A stretch of 64,000 nt of DNA. It comes from Mycobacterium sp. 236(2023) (GTDB lineage Bacteria > Actinomycetota > Actinomycetes > Mycobacteriales > Mycobacteriaceae). The DNA lies in NCBI RefSeq assembly GCF_029623955.1, contig NZ_JARSBP010000002.1, forward strand, positions 868,001 through 932,000. The letters are read 5' to 3'. The notes below the pieces were generated by a model that was given only the letters and a program-made list of their open reading frames with translations, made no database searches and was not told the DNA's origin. Shown one piece after another: positions 28,130 to 36,397 of this stretch. A program made the translations under genes and the position numbers. Numbering within the stretch: position 1 is the stretch's first letter; each line of letters opens with the position of its first letter.

Positions 28130-29620
28130 ATGTCCACCCTCGGTGATCTGCTCGCCGAGCACACCATCCTGCCCGGAAACGCGGTCGACCACCTGCATGC
28201 TGTCGTCGGCGAATGGCAGCTGCTGGCCGACCTCTCGTTTGCCGACTACCTGATGTGGGTGCACCGCGACGACGGCATGGTGGTGTGCGTCGCGCAGGTG
28301 CGGCCCAACACCGCGCCAACCGTGCTGCTCGCCGATGCCGTCGGCACGCTCGCCGAGTCCGAAGACCTTCCGATCGTCGCGGCCGCGTTCCGTTCCGGTG
28401 CCATCGGCCGCGCCACCGTCGAGGGCGAACTCGGCGCACCCGGTCTCAACGTCGAAGCCGTCCCGGTGCGGTACAAGAGCGACGTCGTCGCCGTCCTGAC
28501 CCATCAGACGTCCCTGGCGCCGCGGCAGGCCAGCCCGCTGGAGGCCGCCTACGTCGACTGCGCCGGCGACCTGCTGCACATGCTGTCCGAGGGCACCTTC
28601 CCCAACGTGGGTGATCTGGCGATGTCGCGGTCGAGCCCCCGCGTCGGGGACGGCTTCATCCGGCTCGACGAGGCCGGTGTCGTGGCGTTCGCCAGCCCGA
28701 ACGCGATCTCGGCGTATCACCGCATGGGGTTGTCCGCCGAACTCGAGGGCCACAACCTCGTCAGCGTCACGCGACCCCTGATCGCCGACACCTTCGAAGC
28801 CCAGGAGATGGCCAATCACATCCGTGATTCGCTCGCTGGCGGCTCGAGCATGCGCATGGAGCTGGATGCAGGCGGAGCCACCGTTCTGCTGCGCACGTTG
28901 CCGCTGGGGGTGCACGGGGTGGGTGTGGGTGCCGCCGTCCTCATCCGGGATGTCACCGAGGTGAAGCGCCGCGACCGCGCGCTGCTGTCAAAGGACGCGA
29001 CGATCCGCGAGATCCACCACCGCGTGAAGAACAATCTTCAGACCGTCGCCGCGCTGTTGCGCCTGCAGGCCCGCCGCACGACGAATCCTGAAGGGCGCGA
29101 AGCGCTGATGGAATCTGTGCGACGGGTGTCGTCCATCGCTCTGGTGCACGACGCACTGTCGATGTCGGTCGACGAGGAGGTCAACCTCGACGAGGTGATC
29201 GACCGCATCCTGCCGATCATGAACGACGTCGCTGCCGTCGACTCCCCGATCCGCATCAATCGCGCCGGCGATCTCGGTGTCCTCGACGCGGACCGGGCGA
29301 CCGCGCTGATCATGGTCATCACCGAACTCGTGCAGAACGCCATCGAGCACGCCTTCGACGCCACGGCGCCGCAGGGTTGCGTGACGATTCGCGCCCAGCG
29401 GTCCGCGAGGTGGCTCGACGTGATCGTCCACGACGACGGACGCGGTCTCCCTGACGGATTCAGCCTGGAGAAGTCGGACCGGCTCGGTCTTCAGATCGTC
29501 CGCACGCTGGTGTCGGCGGAGCTGGACGGGTCATTGGGGATGCACGACGGCGCCGACGGCGGGACGGACGTCGTGCTGCGCGTACCGATCGGTAGACGCG
29601 TTCGCGTCAGCCAATACTGA
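28130..29620 (+). CDS. pdtaS: Cytosolic sensor histidine kinase PdtaS
   Basis: The 496-residue protein has an N-terminal GAF-like region (1-150), a PAS region (~170-275), a HisKA_2 dimerisation domain with REIHHRVKNNLQ (phospho-acceptor among His296/His297) and an HATPase domain (ELVQNAIEHAFD, HDDGRGLPDG, GLQIV). There are no membrane helices. PdtaS phosphorylates the ANTAR RNA-binding regulator PdtaR, encoded elsewhere. ATG 28130 begins the conserved STLGDLLAEHT. Confidence 0.94.
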   Translation: MSTLGDLLAEHTILPGNAVDHLHAVVGEWQLLADLSFADYLMWVHRDDGMVVCVAQVRPNTAPTVLLADAVGTLAESEDLPIVAAAFRSGAIGRATVEGELGAPGLNVEAVPVRYKSDVVAVLTHQTSLAPRQASPLEAAYVDCAGDLLHMLSEGTFPNVGDLAMSRSSPRVGDGFIRLDEAGVVAFASPNAISAYHRMGLSAELEGHNLVSVTRPLIADTFEAQEMANHIRDSLAGGSSMRMELDAGGATVLLRTLPLGVHGVGVGAAVLIRDVTEVKRRDRALLSKDATIREIHHRVKNNLQTVAALLRLQARRTTNPEGREALMESVRRVSSIALVHDALSMSVDEEVNLDEVIDRILPIMNDVAAVDSPIRINRAGDLGVLDADRATALIMVITELVQNAIEHAFDATAPQGCVTIRAQRSARWLDVIVHDDGRGLPDGFSLEKSDRLGLQIVRTLVSAELDGSLGMHDGADGGTDVVLRVPIGRRVRVSQY

Positions 29621-29670
29621 CCGCACTGGCTAATTTCGCTAACGAATGCAATTCGGTGTAATTCAGAACA

Positions 29671-29712
29671 CAAAGTGACGGCCCCGACTTTCGTCGGGGC
29701 CGTCACTTTGTT
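29671..29712. terminator. Bidirectional terminator between pdtaS and whiB1
   Basis: An 18-bp perfect stem: CAAAGTGACGGCCCCGAC (29671-29688), loop TTTC, and GTCGGGGCCGTCACTTTG (29693-29710). It has T-rich tails on either strand and lies between the two convergent genes. Confidence 0.9.
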
Positions 29713-29727
29713 AAGTCGGTTCGGGGC

Positions 29728-29982
29728 TCAGACTCCGGTGCGGGCCTTGGTCCGCGCATTGCGACGCTTGAGGGCGCGACGCTCGTCCTCGCTCATGCCG
29801 CCCCACACGCCCGCATCCTGGCCGGACTCCAAAGCCCAGCTCAGGCAGTCCGCCGTCACGGGGCAGCGGTTGCAGACGAGCTTCGCGTCAGCGATCTGGG
29901 CAAGGGCCGGGCCGCTGTTCCCCACGGGGAAGAACAGTTCCGGATCCTCGTCGCGACAGACCGCCTTGTGGCGCCAATCCAT
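29728..29982 (-). CDS. whiB1: Iron-sulfur regulator WhiB1
   Basis: The 84-residue Wbl protein has the four cluster Cys at 9, 37, 40 and 46 (spacing CxxCx5C), the GVWGG turn and a basic C-terminal DNA-binding tail (RRALKRRNARTKAR). WhiB1 binds a NO-sensitive [4Fe-4S] cluster and the primary sigma factor; it is essential in mycobacteria. ATG at 29982 has AGAGGAG 8 nt upstream on the minus strand. A CRP-like site lies about 150 bp upstream. Confidence 0.96.
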   Translation of the reverse strand: MDWRHKAVCRDEDPELFFPVGNSGPALAQIADAKLVCNRCPVTADCLSWALESGQDAGVWGGMSEDERRALKRRNARTKARTGV

Positions 29983-30133
29983 AAGATCTAACTCCTCTTA
30001 ATCATCAGGTGTGCGCGCGACAAAGGCGCACGAGCTTTACTTCGGCTGTTAACGCAAGCGCACCAAATGTTTCTGCGCTGTTGCATGAGATGCTTTCACA
30101 GGCTGAACAGATGTCAATAGCAGTTGGTTAACA

Positions 30134-30149
30134 CGTGGGCAATGTCACT
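30134..30149 (-). promoter_or_regulatory. CRP-like site in the whiB1 promoter region
   Basis: On the minus strand this reads AGTGACATTGCCCACG, close to the cAMP receptor protein site described upstream of M. tuberculosis whiB1 (GTGA-N6-CCAC core). A TTGACA box lies at 30117-30112, so the site is centred about 24 bp upstream of -35, suited to class I activation. I could not assign a convincing -10. The remainder of 29983-30261 shows nothing else I can name. Confidence 0.6.
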
Positions 30150-30261
30150 GCCTAGGACCGTTACCGGACCCCTAACTCCGTTGTACTACACTCAATCCAG
30201 CTGCGCCCTGATTCGGCCCTGGCAATGACCTGGTAACCGCGGTTTGCGCAGTTCAAACCTC

Positions 30262-31218
30262 TTATTTACCGAATTTTCGCGCGGGTGCGACGACGGCGAG
30301 AGCGTCGGGCACCGAGGTGAACTCCATCTTTTCGCGCTTGCCGACGAAATCTCCGTCGATCTGGCAGGCCACGGGGGTGTCACTGCTCACCGTGAGCCAG
30401 GCGAGGCTGTCGTCACGGATCAGATGCTTGGCTTCCAGGCGTGGCCTGCGCGAGTTCATCTGCCGTACCAGGCCCAGATTCGCCCAGACATTCATGCTGG
30501 TCGTCGCGAACACGCCCAGGCCCGTCTCGAAGGTCGTGTCCGGGTTCGTCCACACCGGCCGCGAATTGGCGTAGGTCCAGGGGCTGGAATTCGACACGAA
30601 TGCGAAATGCACGCCGGAAACCGGCTCCTGGCCGGGTAGATGCAGCGTCAGATGCGGCTCCCTGCGCGCGCTGGCCAGCACCTCACGGATCGCGACCCGG
30701 ACGTAGCGGGACGCGGTGACCTTGCGGCCCTTCTCGCGCTGCGCCTCGACGGCGGCGACGACATCGCCGTCGACACCCATGCCCGCGGTGAAAACACCCC
30801 AGCGTTCGCCGCAGTCCATCAGGCCGATCCGCCGCCAGGTCCCGCCGCGCCGGTAGTCGCCGAGCAGGTCGACGAGCTGGTTGGTCGCCTCCGTCGGGTC
30901 CGGGCTGATGCCGAGAGCGCGGGCGAAGACGTTCGCCGAACCGCCGGGCACCACACCCACCGCCGGGCCGGCGGTGCCGGGCCCGCATTCCCCGAGGATC
31001 CCGTTGACGACCTCGTTCACCGTGCCGTCCCCGCCGTGCACGATCAGCACGTCGACGCCGTCGCGCGCGGCCCGCTGTGCGATCTCGATGGCATGGCCTC
31101 GATGGTCGGTGTGGGCGACGGTCAGGCGGACGCGGCTTTCCAGTGCGTGGGCCAACAGATCGCGCCCGGCAGGCGTCGTCGAGGTCGCATTGGGGTTGAC
31201 GATCAGCACGGCACGCAC
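30262..31218 (-). CDS. Diacylglycerol kinase-family lipid kinase (Rv3218 family)
   Basis: The 318-residue protein has the DAGK catalytic motif [12 protein letters not shown] (~residue 62) and [13 protein letters not shown], the hallmarks of the YegS/DgkB-type lipid kinase fold. It likely phosphorylates a lipid alcohol at the membrane face; the substrate is unknown. GTG at 31218 begins [11 protein letters not shown], the canonical start. TAGGCT lies 8 nt upstream on the minus strand, so the 5' UTR is very short. Divergent from aroQ. Confidence 0.9.
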   Translation of the reverse strand: MRAVLIVNPNATSTTPAGRDLLAHALESRVRLTVAHTDHRGHAIEIAQRAARDGVDVLIVHGGDGTVNEVVNGILGECGPGTAGPAVGVVPGGSANVFARALGISPDPTEATNQLVDLLGDYRRGGTWRRIGLMDCGERWGVFTAGMGVDGDVVAAVEAQREKGRKVTASRYVRVAIREVLASARREPHLTLHLPGQEPVSGVHFAFVSNSSPWTYANSRPVWTNPDTTFETGLGVFATTSMNVWANLGLVRQMNSRRPRLEAKHLIRDDSLAWLTVSSDTPVACQIDGDFVGKREKMEFTSVPDALAVVAPARKFGK

Positions 31219-31307
31219 GGGGCCCCAGCCTAACGGGGCCGCAGGCGCAGCAGCTCATGGAGCGATCAAGCAGCCGTTCCGACACACTGCGCCGGTACCG
31301 TACAACG

Positions 31308-31751
31308 GTGACCGAACGCCGACTGCTCCTCGTCAACGGCCCGAACCTCAACCTGCTGGGCACCCGGCAACCCGAGGTGTACGGCTCGACGACGCTGGCC
31401 GAGATCGAGGCGAGCGTGACCGAGGCCGCCGCTGCGCATGACCTCAAGGTGCGCGCGATGCAGAGCAATCACGAGGGTGAGCTCGTCGACGCCATCCAGG
31501 CCGCGCGCACCGACTGTGTCGGCATCATCATCAACCCCGCCGCATACAGCCACACCTCCGTGGCCATCGCGGACGCGCTGCGGTCGGTCGACCTGCCTGT
31601 CGCCGAGGTGCACCTGAGCAACATCCACGCCCGCGAAGAGTTCCGGCACCATTCGTACGTATCCGCCGTCGCCGACATGGTGGTGGCCGGCGCAGGGCCC
31701 CTGGGCTATCGGATGGCCGTCGAGTACCTCGTGAGCAGGCTCGCCGAGTGA
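31308..31751 (+). CDS. aroQ: Type II 3-dehydroquinate dehydratase
   Basis: The 147-residue protein is a type II dehydroquinase (third step of the shikimate pathway). Active-site residues are visible: Arg in GTRQPEVYG, the catalytic Tyr in the same stretch, Asn in [11 protein letters not shown] and His in [14 protein letters not shown]. Mycobacteria normally carry aroD/aroQ in the aroB-aroK cluster, so this may be a second copy. TACCGT (31296-31301) lies 6 nt before GTG 31308, a leaderless layout. The TGA overlaps the GTG of the next gene. Confidence 0.92.
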   Translation: MTERRLLLVNGPNLNLLGTRQPEVYGSTTLAEIEASVTEAAAAHDLKVRAMQSNHEGELVDAIQAARTDCVGIIINPAAYSHTSVAIADALRSVDLPVAEVHLSNIHAREEFRHHSYVSAVADMVVAGAGPLGYRMAVEYLVSRLAE

Positions 31752-32164
31752 CGCCCCGTCCGGTTCGCGTCGCGGGCGGAATCGCCGCTCTGGAAGGCGT
31801 TCTGGCGATCGTGATGGCGATCGTGCTGGTCGTGCGGGAAGCCGCCGGGCATCACGAGGTCGCGATCAGTGGTTACGGCACCGCGGCCTGGTTCGCGATC
31901 ATGGGCTCGGGTGTGGCGGCGTCGGGCTGGGCGCTGGTCACCGGTCGCCGGTGGGGGCGTGGCATCGCCGTGTTCGCGAACCTGATTCTGCTGCCGGTGG
32001 CCTGGTATGTGTTCACTTCAGGCTGGTTGCTGATCGCCGTCGTGGTGGCGGCTGTGGCCGTTACGGTGCTGGCGTGTCTGTTCAGCCCGTCGGGACTGCA
32101 GTGGCTGACTCAGGCGCCGGACTCGGCCGCCAGATCCGACAGTTCGGGTCCCGACACCCTGTAG
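31748..32164 (+). CDS. Small integral membrane protein (Rv3217c-like)
   Basis: This 138-residue protein has about four hydrophobic segments: residues ~9-29, ~44-63, ~70-88 and ~92-111. There are no enzyme motifs; the function is unknown. GTG 31748 overlaps the aroQ stop (GTGA). Its last 55 nt overlap the convergent acetyltransferase gene. Confidence 0.75.
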   Translation: MTPRPVRVAGGIAALEGVLAIVMAIVLVVREAAGHHEVAISGYGTAAWFAIMGSGVAASGWALVTGRRWGRGIAVFANLILLPVAWYVFTSGWLLIAVVVAAVAVTVLACLFSPSGLQWLTQAPDSAARSDSSGPDTL

Positions 32165-32598
32165 GTGATCCACTCGCTCTGCGGCTTCCCGCCGACGGCG
32201 TCGTACAGCGCGATCGCGTTGACGTTCCAGTCGAGGACCGCCCAGCTCAGCCGCGTGTAGCCGTTTTCGACGCATTCGTGGGCCAGGGTGGCGAGAAGCT
32301 TGCGGGCGAGGCCACGTCTGCGGAACTGGGGACGGACGAACAGGTCCTCAAGGTAGATCCCGGCCACACCGTCCCACGTGGAGAAGTTGCGGAACCACAG
32401 CGCTGCCGCCGCAGCCTGCCCGTCCACCTCGACCAGATGTCCGCGGACGGTGGGGTCCGGCCCGAAAAGCGCGTCTGCCAGCTGACTTTCGGTCACCGTG
32501 CACTCGTCTGCGGCATGCTCGAACTCGGCGAGCTCGTGGATCATCGCCGACAGTTCGGTCTCGTCGCCGCGGCGGACGGGGCGAACGTGTTCACTCAT
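32110..32598 (-). CDS. GNAT-family N-acetyltransferase (Rv3216 family)
   Basis: The 162-residue protein is a diamine-acetyltransferase-like GNAT: YLEDLFVRPQFRRRGLARKLL is the acetyl-CoA pyrophosphate loop and WAVLDWNVNAIALYDAVGG the C-terminal signature. The substrate is unknown. The ATG overlaps the entC stop (ATGA), making it the third gene of the gpm2-entC operon. Its end overlaps the convergent membrane-protein gene by 55 nt. Confidence 0.88.
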   Translation of the reverse strand: MSEHVRPVRRGDETELSAMIHELAEFEHAADECTVTESQLADALFGPDPTVRGHLVEVDGQAAAAALWFRNFSTWDGVAGIYLEDLFVRPQFRRRGLARKLLATLAHECVENGYTRLSWAVLDWNVNAIALYDAVGGKPQSEWITYRVSGPELSDLAAESGA

Positions 32599-33692
32599 GA
32601 TTCGACTCCCAGCGCCGACAGGATGGTCCGGAACTTCGTGGTGGTCTCGTCGACTTCGTCGTCGGGATCGGATTCGGCGACGATGCCGCCACCGGAATGC
32701 GCCGTGGCGGTACGCCGGTCGGCGGACAGTTGCGCACACCGGATCGACACCACCCAGCGTCCGTCGCCGCGCTGATCGCACCACCCCACGGTGCCGGCAT
32801 AGAAGCCGCGGTCGCCCTCGATGTCGTCGATCAACGCGACGGCCTGATCGGTGGGGGAGCCGCCAACCGCGGGTGTGGGATGCAGGGCGACAGCGAGATC
32901 CAGTGCGGTGGTTGACTTTTCGCGAACCCGTCCGGAGATCGGGGTGTACAGGTGCCAGACCGCGGCGGTCTTGCTGAGGGCGGGTCGTTCGGCGATCTCC
33001 AGGTCCGTGCACAACGGTTCGAGTGCGGCGCGCAGCGCGTCGACCACCAGTTGGTGCTCGTGGCGGTTCTTCGCCGAATCGGCCAGCGCCGCGCCGCCGG
33101 CCGCGTCCTCGTCGGGGTCCGCCCGGCGTGGGGCCGAACCGGCGAACGGACGGCAGAACATCTGCGGGCCGCGACGGGCCACCAGCAGCTCGGGGCTGGC
33201 CCCCACCAGAACGGTTCCCGAGTAACCGTCGCCCGCCGCCGATAGATCCACGAGATACTTGGTGGCCTGCGCGTCCTTGGCCGCCAGTCGGTGCAGCACC
33301 GTCCTGGCGTCCAGCCTGCCGTCGGCGGTCAGCCGGAGTGCGCGCGCAAGTACGACCTTGTGCAGGTCGTCGGCCGGATCGCCCAACCGGGCCAGCGCGG
33401 TTCGGATACGCCGACGGTGCTCGTCGGCGTCGGGCGTGGTCTCGGTGACCTCCACGGTGGGCAGGTCGCGCAGCGGCCACTCCGGCAGCGCATCGGTGAA
33501 CCGCACCGACTGCGGCCTGATGAGCGCAGCTGGCTGGGTCAAGTCGAAAGGCAAGGCGCCCAGCACAATTGGTGCGCTGTGCGAAGCCAAGGCGGCTCGT
33601 GCCTCGGCAATGTGCGGGAAGGCGGTGTGCACACCGTCAGCAACGACCGCCCCGTCGGGGCCGTCGAAGACGAACGTGGGTTCGCGCGTCAC
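32595..33692 (-). CDS. entC: Isochorismate synthase (EntC/MenF family)
   Basis: The 365-residue protein is a chorismate-binding enzyme: KVVLARAL, the KTAAVWHLYTPISGRV region, HPTPAVGGSP, and GDRGFYAGTVGW (Mg/chorismate binding). It converts chorismate to isochorismate for menaquinone or siderophores; no salicylate-synthase partner lies nearby. GTG 33692 overlaps the gpm2 stop as GTGA, and the stop overlaps the next gene by ATGA. Homologue of Rv3215. Confidence 0.92.
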   Translation of the reverse strand: MTREPTFVFDGPDGAVVADGVHTAFPHIAEARAALASHSAPIVLGALPFDLTQPAALIRPQSVRFTDALPEWPLRDLPTVEVTETTPDADEHRRRIRTALARLGDPADDLHKVVLARALRLTADGRLDARTVLHRLAAKDAQATKYLVDLSAAGDGYSGTVLVGASPELLVARRGPQMFCRPFAGSAPRRADPDEDAAGGAALADSAKNRHEHQLVVDALRAALEPLCTDLEIAERPALSKTAAVWHLYTPISGRVREKSTTALDLAVALHPTPAVGGSPTDQAVALIDDIEGDRGFYAGTVGWCDQRGDGRWVVSIRCAQLSADRRTATAHSGGGIVAESDPDDEVDETTTKFRTILSALGVES

Positions 33693-34300
33693 GTCGACAC
33701 GGCGGGATTGGGATGGCCGGTCTGCGCGAGCGCGCTGAGCTGGCGGACACCGTGTTCGAAACCGCACACCGCGATGGATGCGGCGGGCATCGCGAACCGG
33801 ATGCCCTCGTAGACGGGCTGCTCGATCCACCGGGTGATCACCGAGCGGGAGAAGTGCCCGTGTCCGACGAACACGACGTCGCGGGATTCCATGTGCTGCA
33901 ACGCCACGTCGATGGCACGGTCGGCGCGTTCGCAGACCTCCGCTGAGGTCTCGCCGCCGGGACAACCGTGCGTCCACACCAGCCAGTTGGGTACCGCCTT
34001 GCGGATGTCGGCGGTGGTGGTGCCTTCGTAGTCGCCGTAATCCCATTCGCTGATCAACGGGCTGATCTCGTCGACGGTCAGACCCGCCAATTCCGCGGTG
34101 GTCCTGGCGCGAATCCGGGGGCTGCTGATGACGTACGGGTCATCGAGTTGCATCTGCTTCAGCGTGTCTGCGGCGGCCTCGGCCTGGACACGGCCATGCT
34201 CGGTGAGCTCGAGTTCGGTCGTGCTCGTATGCTTGCCCGATTTCGACCACTCGGTTTCGCCGTGCCGGAGCAGGATCAGGCGGTGCTGCAGAAGGCCCAC
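33689..34300 (-). CDS. gpm2: Histidine phosphatase-family protein (Gpm2, acid phosphatase-like)
   Basis: The 203-residue protein has the phosphohistidine motif LLRHGETEW near residue 12 and the second His in FVGHGHFSR. The M. tuberculosis homologue Rv3214, named gpm2 as a mutase, is described as an acid phosphatase rather than a phosphoglycerate mutase. GTG 34300 gives the same length as that protein. It is first in the operon with entC and the GNAT gene. Confidence 0.9.
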   Translation of the reverse strand: MGLLQHRLILLRHGETEWSKSGKHTSTTELELTEHGRVQAEAAADTLKQMQLDDPYVISSPRIRARTTAELAGLTVDEISPLISEWDYGDYEGTTTADIRKAVPNWLVWTHGCPGGETSAEVCERADRAIDVALQHMESRDVVFVGHGHFSRSVITRWIEQPVYEGIRFAMPAASIAVCGFEHGVRQLSALAQTGHPNPAVST

Positions 34301-34372
34301 AACGCTCGATTCTGCCGTACGCCGCAGATTCCTCGGTGCGTGCGGGCGAAGATGCACAGGGGAGGACAACAA

Positions 34373-34393
34373 ATGTCAGGATGTGGATTGTGA
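34373..34393 (+). CDS. Mini-ORF (6 codons, MSGCGL) overlapping the ParA-like start
   Basis: GGAGG at 34361-34365 stands 7 nt before ATG 34373, which opens only six codons. Its TGA (34391-34393) overlaps GTG 34390 of the next gene as GTGA. The only good SD in the leader therefore serves the mini-ORF, and the ATPase may be translated by coupling. Confidence 0.45.
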   Translation: MSGCGL

Positions 34394-35184
34394 CGCGGGT
34401 ACTTGCGGTCGCCAATCAAAAAGGTGGAGTTGCCAAAACGACGACGGTGGCGTCGTTGGGCGCAGCAATGACCGAGCAGGGCAAGAAGGTATTGCTTGTC
34501 GACCTCGACCCGCAGGGCTCGCTGACCTTCTCGCTGGGGCACGACCCGGACAAACTGCCGGTCTCCGTGCACGAGGTTCTTCTCGGTGACGTGGAACCCG
34601 ACGCGGCCCTGGTCCAGACGCCGGAAGGCATGACACTGCTGCCCGCCAACATCGACCTCGCCGGGGCCGAGGCGATGCTGCTGATGCGCGCCGGCCGCGA
34701 GCACGCGCTCAAGCGGGCGCTCGACAAAGTGAGTGCCGACTTCGACGTCGTGATCATCGACTGCCCGCCCTCGCTGGGCGTGCTGACGCTCAATGGGCTG
34801 ACCGCCGCCGACGAGGTCGTCGTACCGCTGCAGTGTGAGACGCTCGCGCACCGAGGCGTGGGTCAGTTCCTGCGCACGGTGTCCGACGTGCAGGCGATCA
34901 CCAACCCGAATCTGACGATGCTGGGTGCGTTGCCGACGCTCTATGACTCCCGCACCACACACAGCAGGGACGTGCTGTTCGACGTGGTCGACCGCTACAA
35001 CCTGCCGGTGCTCGCCCCGCCGATCCCACGCACCGTCCGCTTCGCCGAGGCCAGCGCCTCGGGTGCATCGGTGCTCACCGGCCGCAAGAACAAGGGTGCG
35101 GTGGCCTACCGGGAGTTCGCCTCGGCACTGCTGAAGCACTGGAAGACCGGCAAAGCACTGGCGACGTTCACCCCCGAGGTCTAA
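34390..35184 (+). CDS. ParA/Soj-family ATPase (Rv3213c)
   Basis: The 264-residue protein has the deviant Walker A NQKGGVAKTTT (residues ~8-18) and LLVDLDPQG, typical of ParA/MinD ATPases that position DNA or protein cargo. There is no ParB gene beside it and it is not the chromosomal parA, so the cargo is unknown. GTG 34390 is chosen for the coupled mini-ORF and the fit to the homologue; ATG 34381 in the same frame is an alternative. Its TAA overlaps the stop of the convergent gene by 3-4 nt. Confidence 0.9.
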   Translation: MTRVLAVANQKGGVAKTTTVASLGAAMTEQGKKVLLVDLDPQGSLTFSLGHDPDKLPVSVHEVLLGDVEPDAALVQTPEGMTLLPANIDLAGAEAMLLMRAGREHALKRALDKVSADFDVVIIDCPPSLGVLTLNGLTAADEVVVPLQCETLAHRGVGQFLRTVSDVQAITNPNLTMLGALPTLYDSRTTHSRDVLFDVVDRYNLPVLAPPIPRTVRFAEASASGASVLTGRKNKGAVAYREFASALLKHWKTGKALATFTPEV

Positions 35185-36389
35185 CCCAGGGCCACGAGTT
35201 CTGAGCCCCGCTGCTCGAGCAACGTCGACCCGGCCACTGCCGGCACCACGGGACCGTCCACGGGGGGACGCTGCACCGCGATGTGCTTGTCGCCGGTCCC
35301 CGTCTCCGGGTCGAAGACGTCGTAGCCGGTGGTGACGGGCACGAGCAGCTTGCCGGCCATGAGAGTGGCCGGCCCCACCGGTGCGTCGTCTCCCGACGCC
35401 GCGACGGTGTATTTGTACTGAAGGTTGTTGGCGGAGAACACCATCAGCGCGTTGCCCGTCCACCACGTGATGAGATCGCCGGCCCGCGAGGCCGTCGCCC
35501 CGGCCGAGGGAAGGCCGTCGACGATCGTGGTGTCGACCGTCGCGCCGGTGTCGTCGATGACATCGAGCCGCGGCTTGGGTGTCGGGACGTAGAGCGCGGT
35601 GTAGGTGTCGGTCACCGCCACGACCCTGGCTCCGGTGCCGTCGGCCACGCCGTTCTGCTGCGCGTACTTCACCTCGGGGCTGTCTTCTTCGTCGGACGGA
35701 CGCAGCAGCGTCAGACGCAGATCCTGGTTGTCGCAGGCCTCCAACACCGACACCGAGCTGGAGCTCGCGCCCGCGGATACGAAGCGGCACAGCGGCGACG
35801 CCGGCACCCCGGGTTTGATCGGCGCGTCGAGAGCCCCGTAGCTGAGCATCCGCACCATGTCGGAACGCCACATCTCCAACCGTGTCTCACCGGCCGACAG
35901 CACGGTCGAGCCGTCGCCCGACAACGTGACGCGGGGATCGGAGTAGCTGGTTCGCGACGGGCCACGAAGACCGGTCTTGGCGTCGACGGTGCTGACCTGT
36001 CCGCACCCGCGCACATCGGGGTAGACGCCCACCGCGTAGTTGTAGACGTAGGTGACGCCGCACAGCTCGAGGTCGCGGGTGTAGCTCCACAGGACGTCGC
36101 CGGTGGCCGGGTCTCGGCCCTCCATCCCGTTGCCGTCACCGGTGACGACTGCCCCGGTGACCACGAGCGGCTGCGTGGTCTTCCCGCTCGGAGCGGTCCA
36201 CTTCTGCTCGAGCGAATCGGGAACGGAGATGGCAGGTTTCAGGCTCGGCACCGGCTCCGCGGCGGGACGGTTGACGGTGGCTCTGGCATCGCTGGTCCAC
36301 CACACGACGGCTGCTACGACGGCGACGACCACGACGATCGCCCCCGCCACCATCAGGTCCGCCCGAGTGCGGCGTTCGGGTTTGACCAC
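35181..36389 (-). CDS. Membrane-anchored beta-propeller protein (Rv3212 family)
   Basis: The 402-residue protein has a basic N-terminus, one membrane helix (~14-31, rich in Val/Ala) and a long extracytoplasmic domain with PQQ-like propeller repeats (GRDPATGDVLWSY; DPETGTGDKHIA). Several Cys in the propeller could form disulphides. The function is unknown. GTG 36389 lies 8 bp after the rhlE stop, so it is co-transcribed with the helicase. Confidence 0.85.
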   Translation of the reverse strand: MVKPERRTRADLMVAGAIVVVVAVVAAVVWWTSDARATVNRPAAEPVPSLKPAISVPDSLEQKWTAPSGKTTQPLVVTGAVVTGDGNGMEGRDPATGDVLWSYTRDLELCGVTYVYNYAVGVYPDVRGCGQVSTVDAKTGLRGPSRTSYSDPRVTLSGDGSTVLSAGETRLEMWRSDMVRMLSYGALDAPIKPGVPASPLCRFVSAGASSSSVSVLEACDNQDLRLTLLRPSDEEDSPEVKYAQQNGVADGTGARVVAVTDTYTALYVPTPKPRLDVIDDTGATVDTTIVDGLPSAGATASRAGDLITWWTGNALMVFSANNLQYKYTVAASGDDAPVGPATLMAGKLLVPVTTGYDVFDPETGTGDKHIAVQRPPVDGPVVPAVAGSTLLEQRGSELVALG

Positions 36390-36397
36390 GTGGGCCG

